Below, piece by piece: positions 32,128-42,383 of a stretch of 64,000 nucleotides of DNA. Each line of letters opens with the position of its first letter. Within the stretch, counting starts at the first letter, position 1. A model generated the notes under the pieces. It did no database searches and had not been told where the DNA came from. It saw only the letters and a program-made list of their open reading frames with translations. The stretch is from Triglochin maritima (Eukaryota; Streptophyta; Magnoliopsida; Alismatales; Juncaginaceae), in NCBI GenBank assembly GCA_963682175.1, contig OY821786.1:23272501-23336500 (forward strand). The letters are read 5' to 3'. The position numbers and the translations under genes are program-made.

Positions 32128-33606
32128 ATGGATGGTTACATGGGCGACCATCCATATCATTGTTGGGACCAGGACGATTCTCCCTGGTATTCTGGACCCA
32201 TGCAACCCGGGGTGGCTCAGACTAACACTCCGTATGGTTGGGATAATCTTAATTGTGTAACTGAGCAATCGTCATATTGGGGTAGTATGAGAGAGGCACC
32301 GACTACTAGACCATCATCTAGCTACGTTGGTCATCAAACGGAGACATTACAAGAACTTTTAGCCTCTTTCATGCATATGGTAGATGACATGGGTGCACCG
32401 GTGGCTCCAGTAGCCACACCGTGTGAGTGTTGTGGGTTGAGTGGTCATGTTATCGGGGAATGTCCTTATGTTGCCCCTGAGCCTGAGTATGAGCACACAT
32501 TTTCCCAAAATGCTCATTATGACCATTACGCATCCGCGTACAACCCAAGAGGGATGGATTCGTGGGAAGACAATTCTTATTCAAATTCTTATACAACATT
32601 TCCACCCCAGTATCCTCCTCCCGAATACCCAGAATTCTACCAACACCCCACTCCAAATCATTGGACTCATTCTCAGCCCATCAACACCCAACCCCAAAAT
32701 TTCCCAAGCCCTGACTTGGACCTCATAGTTGACCGCATACCTGATTCCTTGAAACAAACTTTCATTACGTTCATGGAAACCACTCAACAGTCCATACAAA
32801 ATATGGCACTGCAAGTGAGTCAAATGTCGCAGCAATTACGTGAACGTGAGGAGAGTAACTTTTCTTGGCAACATGAGGATTCATCTTTTGAAATCGAACC
32901 ACCACCACATCCACAAATTCAAAGCACAATCTTTCAAAGTCAAACTCCTTGTCAGTCTGAGGAACTTGGGGTTTCAATTCACGATCACTTGGTGGAGGAT
33001 TCGATTCCAACTGAGAATAGCTTGGACCAGTTCTATGATGAGTCGGCACAGGATTGTGCCTTATCTTCTTGTCCCGTGGCCCTTGAGCCACATGATCTTA
33101 TTGTTGTACCTCCTAAGGACTCACATCTGGTGGAGCAAGAGCTCCCTAGTACCCTCAATTTCAAACAACCTGATGAGAGTTTGCCTCTCACTATTGTTCC
33201 TGATCATCTTGGAAATGATGGAACATCAAACAACTACATTGCTCATGAGGGTATTAGGAGTTCCTTGGAGGATACCTTGGGTATGAGACCCACTTTTTGT
33301 TCGCCTGGTGTGTCGGACATGCCTAACGAGGTTCTTGACCTCGTTCCGACGCACCAGCCTGTTGGTTGGAGAGTTTGGATTGACGATCATAACTTCAGCA
33401 GCGCAACGGGAGAAACTCTTCTTCCGTTGCCCCTCATTTCCCAAACTCTTGAGAGGTTCAAGCTCTTTCAGTTTGATCCTTTGGATGAGACGCCTTTGCG
33501 TCCAATTCATGAACCTCTCATTTCATCTGGTTCTCTTTGTGAAGGGGGCCCACGCATGCGAATTCTGGCCCCGCGTGGTGTCATGTTCCCTTTCCAAGTG
33601 CATTGA
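32128..33606 (+). CDS. Gag-derived protein: zinc knuckle and C-terminal domain, no capsid (element B)
   Basis: 492 residues, fully open. The start MDGYMGDHP has the same context (GAGATGGA) as the gag start of C (MDGLGDRP), which supports it. Residues 1-60 are Trp/Tyr/Gln/Asp-rich; the retrotransposon gag (capsid) domain that follows in A and C is missing. Residues 71-98 match the pre-knuckle region of C (ending PVAPVATP), and a complete CCHC knuckle sits at residues 99-112 (CECCGLSGHVIGEC). Then come YNPRGMDSW and a Pro/Gln-rich stretch, a coiled segment (MALQVSQMSQQLREREE), an acidic region and a C-terminus with SSLEDTLG, HQPVGWRVWID and MFPFQVH that corresponds to the C-terminus of the A polyprotein. 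No protease is present. Probably an RNA-binding protein that joins particles made by a relative; this role is inferred. Confidence 0.85.
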   Translation: MDGYMGDHPYHCWDQDDSPWYSGPMQPGVAQTNTPYGWDNLNCVTEQSSYWGSMREAPTTRPSSSYVGHQTETLQELLASFMHMVDDMGAPVAPVATPCECCGLSGHVIGECPYVAPEPEYEHTFSQNAHYDHYASAYNPRGMDSWEDNSYSNSYTTFPPQYPPPEYPEFYQHPTPNHWTHSQPINTQPQNFPSPDLDLIVDRIPDSLKQTFITFMETTQQSIQNMALQVSQMSQQLREREESNFSWQHEDSSFEIEPPPHPQIQSTIFQSQTPCQSEELGVSIHDHLVEDSIPTENSLDQFYDESAQDCALSSCPVALEPHDLIVVPPKDSHLVEQELPSTLNFKQPDESLPLTIVPDHLGNDGTSNNYIAHEGIRSSLEDTLGMRPTFCSPGVSDMPNEVLDLVPTHQPVGWRVWIDDHNFSSATGETLLPLPLISQTLERFKLFQFDPLDETPLRPIHEPLISSGSLCEGGPRMRILAPRGVMFPFQVH

Positions 33607-35240
33607 CCCACTTTTGAGGTTCCCATTTGATTTCTTTTGACAAATGAAGATGGGAACTTATGTTTGTACATAGTTATAAATAATAATAATAATAATAATA
33701 AAATAATAATAATAAAAAATAAAAAATACAATAAAACACTGCTTCAGTGAGCATCGATTGTTGTGAGCCCCAACCCTTGTGTATTTGGGCTCATTTCTTT
33801 CACGTATTTGTATCCCTTCTTTAGCATCTCACAGGTTTTGAGGGAATTTGGGTTGTGTCCGTCAACATAGCCCGAAACTTCCCTGGGTACTTCACGTTGG
33901 TGAGATCTCTCCTTTTTCATGCATAAATCCATGTAGTATCTTGCTCGCATTCATTGAGGACAATGCATGAAGTAGGTGTGGGGGGGTGTTTTACGTGTGT
34001 ACATAGTCGAGTCTTTTCTTTTGATTTTGTTTTCTTTTGTTTGCATTTTTAGGGTCATGTTAGTGTGCTGCATTTAATATCGATATATCTGCTTGCCATG
34101 ATCCTTTGGTGACTTGTCTTCTTTTGCTTGCCTAGTGCTTTAAAATTTCCACATTTCTTTCAAAATCTTCATGTGTTTGCGAAAGAAAATGTTTTGTGGG
34201 TTTTGTGTGTGTTTAGCATGTGCAAAACCGTTGAGAGGCAAAGTAAAAAGAAAGCTCCCAAAATTGTCTTGAACTTGATGCATTAGGATATCTAGTACTG
34301 TGGCTTTAGGATTTATCGAGTCGTTAGGATGCACCCCAGTTTTCCTTTGGGGGTGAGTAATCATAGGGTTTCAGTGCTCAAACATTCAAAGAAGTCCACC
34401 CTTAACCTAGTGAGTCAATAATTCGTGTTTGTTAATTTAGGAAGTTTGTTGTAGTCAAGGACCCTCTTAATCTTGTTGTGAGACATTAGTGTAGGGGTTT
34501 TGGTTCATGTGTAGATAAGAAATAAGTGAGTATGTGTTCTCTCTTCTCGCACGGCTCCTATCACTCGGGAAAGTAGGTCTGAGGGGACTTTGTGCCTGGT
34601 GCTTTCGAGTCATCTGACTTGGGATGCGCCGACCGAACTCCCGTTACACGGGTGGTAGGGATTGCCCTATGTGGAGATTTGGGGAAAGGTGTACGTGATA
34701 GTGTAAGTCCTCATGGGCAATGATGCACGAAACCTGACCCTGGGAGAATGAAGCTCCAACTAAAAAAAAGAAAAAAAATTGAGAAAAGAAACAAAAAGAA
34801 AATTTTTTTGGTAATGCAAATAAGAACCTTAATGGACTCTACACTTTGTATCACTTGAGGATGTTAAGGTTATCCATGTCTTTCACTTAATTCCTTATTT
34901 AACTTGCACGAATGGTTCATTAGGTTAGGTGTGTGGACTGATTACCTATATAGAGTCGGCCCGTAGGATTACCACGTCCAATGATCGACAAAATATTTCC
35001 AACGAGTCGAGTGTCTAGATTGAATAATGCATCTTGTTCGGATTTTGTGGGTGTATCCGCTGAAAACCCTCAGGAGACAACACTCCTCCTCCTTGGCAAC
35101 AAGGAGGTTTAACGGCTTGTTGCACGTGCTAAGTGCAACCGTGATTCCTACGAAAGTGAGTTAGGATTTCTTGTTTCTCGTTTGCTTTTCTCTTTCTTTG
35201 TTTTGCTCGGGACTAGCAAAAACTTAGGTGTGGGAGTATT
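33607..35240 (+). other. Conserved 3' noncoding block and polypurine tract (element B)
   Basis: No sense gene. A TAA microsatellite lies at about 33681-33715. From about 33730 on it follows the 3' block of C almost letter for letter by eye. Internal G tract AGGTGTGGGGGGG at 33974; polypurine tract AGGTGTGGGAG at 35226, next to the LTR. A short antisense frame (34140-34364, minus) is shared with A, C and D. Confidence 0.75.
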
Positions 35241-36791
35241 TGATTGACATCATTTCATGCTCATATTTGTATCTTATATCCATTATCTTACACCTAAGCA
35301 ATGCTACGTGACGAGTTTTATGTTTAGTTTTCAGGAATAAAGAGGTTTGAAGAGAAGAGTCATGAAAGGACCCAAAAGCAGGCAAAAAGACTTAATTGTG
35401 AGACCTAGGGACTGAGATGCAAGGGAGAAGGACTTGATCGTAAGACCGAAGGACCTAAGAGCAAAACAGGAAACTCCACACCATCATGGGGAGTATTTTG
35501 GCAATTCGATTCGGGTCGGAGCTCCAACAAACAAAGTAGATGCATCAAAGACCAACAAAGACCACCAGCAAAGCCCACAACCAAAACCAACTCGATCAGG
35601 ATCATATAGACCGCCAATTGGCGGTCTTGCACCGCTAATTGGCGGTCCATATTGCTCTGGATCCTCTCAGATTTGTGGGGCACGTGTATTAGTGTATTCT
35701 TAGTCCATTTTTGGTATTGGTTTAGTCCCACATAGGGGGATTGTCCCGGATTAGCTTTTTCCATGCCTATAAATAGAACTCTTCACCTTCTATTGTAATG
35801 ACCCATCGCTTGGTGGCATTCTCTCTACTAAGGAGTGAGCCTTGAAGCAAAAACTCAAGGTGGAGAAGAATGCTACCTTCAATGTGAGTCATTTGTTAAT
35901 AAAATAATTCTTCTAGTTTCTTTTAATCTTGTCTTTTAATTTGTGCATGTTTGTTTAGTCTTTCCTTTCCGTTTATGTTTCTTTAATACTTCTTGCCTTC
36001 TTAGTTAACTTTCATTTCAGTATTATGCTTTCTTTTGCTAATATAGTCAGTATAATGAGTAGTGAGTAGTTCCATCCCCATTTGGGGGGTGGAGAAATAT
36101 GTGATATAATCATGTAGTGTATTAAGTGTGTGTTATCTTTATCCCTTGAGCTTTATATGATTTCCATAACCATCTAATGGATTTTCACTCTTATCTTTGA
36201 TATGCTAATGCTCTTGAATGAAGCTTAGCTTATGCTTTGATTAGTGGACCTATTTTATGTGGAATGATAAGGTTAGGATATGGATGAAGTTAATATTGGA
36301 AACACAATTTGTAGTGTATGTGCTCTTGTTGCCTTTACCTTAGCTAATGTCTTGTATGTTTTAATGTTGTAGTCTTATCTTAATTCATGTGGAGGCATAG
36401 TAGGGTCTAGTCTTTATACTTGAGTTCATGTAGCTTCATTCCAATTATTGTCTTGTATGTTTTAATGATGTAGTCTTATCTTAATTCATGTAGAGGCAAA
36501 GTTGGATGTAGTTTTATGATTTCATGCACTACATGTTGTGAGGAGCTTAATGAACACACACACACACAGTTCTTTATGGTCACATTCTTTCTCTACCCCC
36601 TATGGGGCTTAGTTTTATTGCTTATCTTCATTTCCTTTTCGCATGTTAGTGTAATCAACCCTTCTCTCCTTCTTTTTACCTCTCGCCTTCGAACAAACCA
36701 ATCGTCGACACACCTCCCAGTGGACGACCCGTATTTGCCACCGCTTCAACGCGGCCGTGCACTTGCGGTTAATATAAAACGAGATCAATCA
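35241..36791 (+). repeat. 3' LTR of element B
   Basis: 1,551 bp, same ends as the 5' LTR. Palindromes at 35609-35626 (perfect) and 35630-35647 (first base changed), TATA box 35768-35776, and the direct duplication at 36349 and 36449 (step 100). Confidence 0.95.
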
Positions 36792-36796
36792 CCAAC

Positions 36797-37405
36797 CATG
36801 GAGTAGTTCCCTCCTCTGGTGGGGACAAAGGCTGCTGCAGGATGGCATCATGTGAGCCAGGGAGGGAACCAATCAGGAGGCAGCTTAGTGGGGTAAACAA
36901 ACAAAGTGCTGGTCCACCAATCGTGGGGGTGAAATCCCAATGAGTTTCCTTGGATGCAGCTGGAGGAAACATGGCTGGAGACACACCATGTGGAGACAAA
37001 CGTGAGAAGCATGGTGAAGGAAAGATGCCTAGCTTTGTGGAGAAGCAAAACAATGGCATTACTGGAGTTGTTAGGTGCCATTCCGACCGTTGCCATATTC
37101 GCCTAAGAGGAGGCATTGTTACCTGGTCAACGGCTATGAGGGACAAGACCAACATCAAGGGGTTGGGGCGTTTCAATGCTCTAGCGGAACTTGAAGGAAG
37201 AGAGGATGAAGGGGGAAGTGCTAGTGACGCAGAGGATGAGGAATGCAGACATGAGCCTTCAACTCAGCATGATGATGGGATTAAGAGGAATGGGTGCAAA
37301 GCTACGTCTCCGCCACCTCCGATGGACCTTGAGTTACTATCACCACAGCCCGAAGTGTTCCATGCAATTCGAGAGAAGGAACTAGAACAACAAAAATTGC
37401 TATAG
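36797..37405 (+). pseudogene. LINE ORF1, C-terminal part (LINE-beta)
   Basis: Resumes after element B. The frame 36950-37405 reads MDAAGGNMAGDTPCGD, VEKQNNGITGVVRC, RFNALAELEGRED and MDLELLSPQPEVFHAIREK, matching the ORF1 tail of LINE-delta (62800-63180). It ends KLL and a stop at 37403-37405, which coincides with an internal deletion joining it to the middle of the endonuclease. The tail has no known domain. Confidence 0.7.
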
Positions 37406-40400
37406 TTTGAGGGAAGGGAGACAAGATATGGGAGAAACATAGCGATTACAGCGGTCTATGCTGAAAATGGGTACGTGGAGGGGAGGTCACTTTGGGAGTG
37501 TTGGCTTTTTGGCCTTAACCGATATTAATTTTGATGATTAATTAAACTAATATTAATCAATCAACCTAATCAATCAAAGTGAGCAAACACGATTACATGC
37601 ATTGCATATATATTTGTATACTTGCAATCATCTTAATAGGTTGATCAAGACAATCAAGGAAATGAGTATTGGGACAAAGGCATCAAGACTCAAGACTTGT
37701 AATCAAAGCTTTGGATCAAGACATGTAACTTTATATTTATTGAGTCCATACAGTTTAATGTAAACTTGAGCACTAGGATTCTGTCACGTCATTCCTCGGT
37801 AAACCGAATCTATTTTGGTTAACCGAATCATACCTAGTTCAGTCCACCGAATACCTGTCGGATATCCAAATTCTTCCCACCAGTAAAACTTAGGTGTTCT
37901 CTGGAATTGCCCCTACGTAAGACCGAACTACATTCGGTCGACCGAATAGCCCTGGACCGATTTTGGACTTTGCTCCAACGAACGCATTCAAATCGAGTCC
38001 CTAGAGCCCAATTAACTTGACCCACTTCGGACGACCGCACACACTTCGGTCTACCGAATCCTTATTGGCTTTAGGAGCCCAACGACTATTTTACACGTGG
38101 CACTTGACCGTTAACGATAAACCAACTTCCCACTCAATGTCAGCGCAATACCCGTGCTACTTCGGTCTACCGAAGTATACACGGTCAACCGAACTTGACA
38201 TAATCATAGCCTAATCAATTCTATTGTCCACCTTGGAACGGTGAACCGAATGTACTTCGGTGAATCGAATTTAATTAGGGCTAAATAGATAAAAGATACT
38301 GGAGGTTGGTGAACAGTGATCCGATACATAATCGGTCAACCGAGTTCTTAGTTCAGACCAATTCTTCAGACTACCGTTTGGATAACGGTCTACCGAATAT
38401 GTCACGATTTCTGTCCGAGCTTAAGTCACATCTTGCATTCCTATTGGTCCATTCCCCACCATCTCCCAAACGGCTATTGGTCCTATTGGACATCTTGAAC
38501 ACTTCCCATATATCCAATACTCAAAGCCAAATCCTCTCCATCTTCAAGCTCTCAATCCACAACACTCAAGCCTAAACTTCACCACTTGCATATCCAATTC
38601 CATATCATATCCAAGTGTGCTCAAGTATAGAGTGTTAGTTAGATTGTGATTCAACTTCCACATCAAAGAATGAAAGAGTTGTAAAAGCTTCGAGGAAGCT
38701 CCCTCTCGGGTTGTGAGAGGAGACATGAGCGAGGCGATGATTGTTCGCGAGGCTTGGTGTTGTAAACGCGTTGATCTCAGCCCGGAATGGAGATCGATTA
38801 GTTGAACCGTAAGCGAGGATCGGGGGATCGAGCGAGGCTTGAGAGGAGGACTAGGACCCGGGTGTGGGTGCCAAACCTCTCTAAACTCTGGTGTTGACGA
38901 ATTTGTGGTTTGCAATTGTCTCTTCCTTAATCCTTCGATTATTATTTTTAATTCTGCATTTATCTATCGATTAAAGTACCATAGATCCTAACCGGGAGGA
39001 CCTTGGTCGAGCTACCACAGCAGCCTCAACTCCTTAGCTGGTTTGTGGGGACTTCAATTGCATTAGGAAAGCCGGTGAGAAGAGAGGGGGAGCCGGTATA
39101 AACATGGTGGACATGGATGACTTCAATGCTTGTGTGGATCGGCTCCAACTTGTAGAGGTCCCGTCTGCCGTAGGAGAATTTACGTGGTCCAATTCTTCGC
39201 ATGGGGAGGAAAGTATCGAGACGCGTATTGAAAGAATCTTAATGTCCCATGCGTGGTTGGAGGATTTTCCAGATTCTTACTATGTCGTGGGGGACAGGGA
39301 CTTGAGTGACCACTCGATGCTCCTCTTGACCACAGAAAAGGAGTGACCAAAGAAGAAGTGCATGTTTAGATTTGTGAACTTTTGGGCTGCGCATGAGATG
39401 TTTTTGGATGTAGTGAAGGAGGCTTGGTCGACGAGGGTAGAAGGTACTCCCATGCATAGATTGGTAGCAAAGTTAAATGAGGTGAAGGGGGCACTTAAGA
39501 GATGGAGTGAGGATACCTTTGATCATGTGGAGCAGAAGGTTGGCGAAACTCAACTTCGCCTTGCTCAAATCAGGAAACAAAGGGAGGAACATCCATGCGA
39601 TGAGGAACTCATTCAACGTGAAAGACTTTGTAAGGAGGACCTCGACCGTGCCTTGGTCTGGGAAGAGGCTCTAGTGAGGCAGAAATCAAGGGTTCGATGG
39701 TTACAAGAGGGTGACCGAAATTCCCGATTTTTCCATGCTTCCCTAAGAGTGAAGAGACCAACCAATAATATGAGGAGACTGAGTGAGCAAGGGGTGGTTA
39801 TTGAGGATGAAGAAGTTATCCGTGAGGCCTTTCGGAGGCATTTTTCTAACTTGTTTTCTAGTGATTTTTAGATCCAGCTCCTTGACCCAACATTACCCCT
39901 CCCAAAGATGGGGGAGGATGAGGCCCGAGAAATTATTCAGCAACTAGATATGTAGGAGCTAGAAGAAGTGGTGAAACACTCGAACGTGGACAAGGCACCA
40001 GGCCCGAATGGATTTAATGCAAAAAAATTCAAGGCCACGTCGGAGTGTGTGAAGAAAGACCTTTTCAAAGTTATCGACCCTTCATGAGAAGTGGTAAACT
40101 CCTAAAGCAAGTTAACTACACTTCCATCACTCTTATTCCGAAGAAGACGACTCCAACTATGGTTGATGATTAGAAACCCATTTCCCTTTGCAATATGGTA
40201 TATCGTTTCTTGTCAAAGATTTTGGCAAATCGATTGAAGGTACTACTTCCTCAATTGGTGGGGGAAACACAAAGTGTATTTGAGTGGAAGGAGAATCAGA
40301 GACAACATCTTGCTAGCCCACGAGATATGCCACAATATGAACTTGGGAGGAGGACGAGGGAGAATGTGCTTGAAGCTCGACCTTAGGAAAGCATTTGATT

Positions 40401-42218
40401 CTACCTCTTGGTAATTCCTAGAGGAGGTACTCAAGAGGGTGGGCCTACCCGACCATTGGTGTAAACTCATGATGGCTTGCGTTCGAGCTTCTTTTGTGGT
40501 TATGGTGAACGGTTAGAACTTTAAACCCTTTGTTGCCACGAATGGGCTGAGGCAAAAGGATCCATTAGCCCCTACCTCTTTGTTCTTTGTATGGAGGTGT
40601 TAAGTGCCATGCGAAGGGTGGTTGAGAGGGGCACTCTCGAACCAGCAAGGTGTGGGGATGTACGAGTCTGCCACCTCCTATTTGCGGATGATGTAATGGT
40701 CTTTGCTGCGGCTACAAGAGCAAATGCAATAGTGATTAAGCGTATCCTTACAGAATTCTCAGCCACCTCCGAGTTGCAGCAGAACGTAGCAAAGAGTCAT
40801 GTTTTTATGGGAGGAGAAACAAATGAGGGTACATGGATATTCTCGCACCTAGGCATGGAGAGGGCTGATTTTCCGGTTACCTATTTAGTCCTTCCACTCT
40901 TCTCCTCAAGGTTCGGGAGACATCATTGCACAGGATTAATTAGCAAGATTCAACAACGACTAAGCACACGGAAGAGAAGCTTTCTATCGATCGCGGGTCT
41001 TGTGGAGTTAGTCAAGAGTGTGGTTGTTTCCTTGAGTATCTATTGGACTTCAAGCTTCCTTATAATGAGTAAAGTCTTAAACGAGGTGGAGAGCATCATG
41101 ACCCATTTCATTTAGGGAGGTCCTACAAAGTGGGTGGTTGTAGCATGGAAGGACATTTGCAAACCAAAGAAGGAAGGTGATTTGGGGCTGAGGAGACTCA
41201 AGGACTTGAATGATGCTGGGCTGACCCGTCTCCGTTGGTTGATCATTGAGGATGGTAGTTCGCTTTGGGTTCGGTGTATTCGAAGCAAATACTTGCAGAA
41301 CCGTAACATATGGTTAGCTAGGCCACCGTCTATGTGCTCTTGGGCGTGGTGGGGCATTCTAAGTGTCTGAGACATGGAAACGGATAAAATCCAATACCGA
41401 GTGGGAGACAGGACAGAAATTCGGTTTTTCACCGATCCTTGGTGTGGGCAGCCATTATTATCCTCGCCCGGAGGAGAGCGACTCGAGTACGACATGGGGA
41501 TGCCAAGGGATACTATGGTATCATATTTCATTCATAAGCGGCTTGGATCCTCCCCAAGCTGAGGTCTCTAGAGATGGTGGTACTATGGCCTAGGATTTTG
41601 CAAACTCCAATCCACGGGGAGCGAGACACTCCTATTCGAGAGGGAGCAAAGAGTGATGATTTTTTAGCAAAGGAAGCATGAAGTTAAGTGGTACCTCGAC
41701 AAAGGAAAGTTGACTGCACTGATATAGTCTAGCACAAAAAACACACACCAAGGCATGCACTTACACTTTGGAGAGCTATGCGAGGACGGTTGGTCACTAA
41801 GGCTTTCATGCGAGCCAGGGGATCAAACCACGACCCTCTCTGAGTATTATGTGAGGAACGAGATGAGGATATGGCACACCTATTCTGGGAATGCAACTTA
41901 TCTGGACAAGTTTGGGTACAAATCTTGGGAATACTACGGTTGGATACTAGCATCAACCTTACTCTTGATGCATAGATGAAGTGGTTGCAAATGATGCGAA
42001 GGTCAAAGCCGCAACAGGTTGCCATGAGACTTGCTCTTGCAGCAACCATCTACGAGCGTTGGCAAGAGCACAATAGGAGGATATTCAAGAACAAGAAGCG
42101 GCAACATGAGGACATGGGCACTCTTATAAAGGACGCGGTACGTATGATGGGCACACGGATTCAGGAACTTAGAGACGATTATGAGGTGTTGAGATTGTAT
42201 GAGAGTAGTTGGGACTAG
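37406..42218 (+). pseudogene. LINE ORF2: endonuclease, reverse transcriptase, zinc-binding tail (LINE-beta)
   Basis: Endonuclease begins mid-domain (FEGRETRYGRNIAITAVYAENG); about 95 N-terminal residues are deleted. A solo LTR splits it at 37499-38993. After it come GEFTWSNSSHGEES, TRIERILMS and SDHSMLLL with the catalytic His. The linker region (39362-39871) has RFVNFWAAHEMF and WLQEGDRNSRFFHASLR. Reverse transcriptase: KAPGPNGFNAKKF, LDLRKAFDSTSW (motif A), GLRQKDPLAP (motif B, Gly-Asp changed to Lys-Asp) and LLFADDVMVFA (active site, 40681-40692). A C-terminal zinc-binding region (zf-RVT) reads LCEERDEDMAHLFWEC near 41850-41900. At least eight stops or frame changes. The intact enzyme would copy LINE RNA at the nick. 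Confidence 0.88.
37499..38993 (+). mobile_element. Solo LTR, family S, inside LINE-beta endonuclease
   Basis: 1,495 bp starting TGTTGGCTTTTTGGCC and ending ATAGATCCTAACC. An exact 5-bp duplication GGGAG flanks it at 37494-37498 and 38994-38998. It is the same family as 5435-6747 (same start; shared GGACCCGGGTG block). The terminal CA is changed to CC. Between 37790 and 38400 it carries at least eight inverted motifs of the type TTCGGT-NN-ACCGAA. No coding sequence. Confidence 0.87.
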
Positions 42219-42383
42219 CTGAAACACCACTAGGGTGGTGAGTTAAATGTTGGTTATAGGTAGATTCTAGTTATATACCGAGCATGACTCGAGGGCTGTA
42301 ATAGATAACATTTTTGTAGGTTGTATATGATTACATACATCAATACAATAGAGGCTATGCCTCCCTTTTGCTTTGCAAAAAAA
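42219..42383 (+). other. 3' untranslated end of LINE-beta
   Basis: Follows the ORF2 stop. It holds TTCTAGTTATATACCG, GACTCGAGGGCTGTAATAGA and TTTTGCTTTGC followed by seven A residues, and matches LINE-gamma. The A run marks the LINE 3' terminus; purine satellite starts right after. Confidence 0.8.

Larger units (their letters stand above)
29435..36791 (+). mobile_element. Element B: full-length LTR retrotransposon encoding only a small Gag-derived protein
   Basis: LTRs 29435-30994 and 35241-36791, exact target duplication CCAAC at 29430-29434 and 36792-36796, perfect tRNA-Asp primer site, leader, one open frame of 492 codons, a 3' noncoding block and a polypurine tract. Neither capsid, protease, reverse transcriptase nor integrase is present. 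The insertion lies in ORF1 of LINE-beta. Its LTRs resemble each other closely by eye. Confidence 0.95.
28080..42383 (+). mobile_element. LINE-beta: nearly complete L1-type LINE split by element B and a solo LTR
   Basis: The leader shares TAGGAGAGAGAAGCTC-like wording with LINE-delta (61243). ORF1 runs 28182-29434 and 36797-37405, ORF2 37406-37498 and 38999-42218, and a 3' end with an A run closes at 42383. Removing the two nested LTR inserts with one copy of each 5-bp duplication gives a LINE of about 5.4 kb. GA satellite lies on both sides. Stops, frame changes and an internal endonuclease deletion make it inactive. A target duplication cannot be fixed because the flanks are low-complexity purine sequence. 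Confidence 0.88.

Noticed and set aside
36516..36806. Hydrophobic 96-residue frame in the 3' LTR of B.
   Set aside because: It lies within LTR sequence and the 5' LTR copy does not preserve it.
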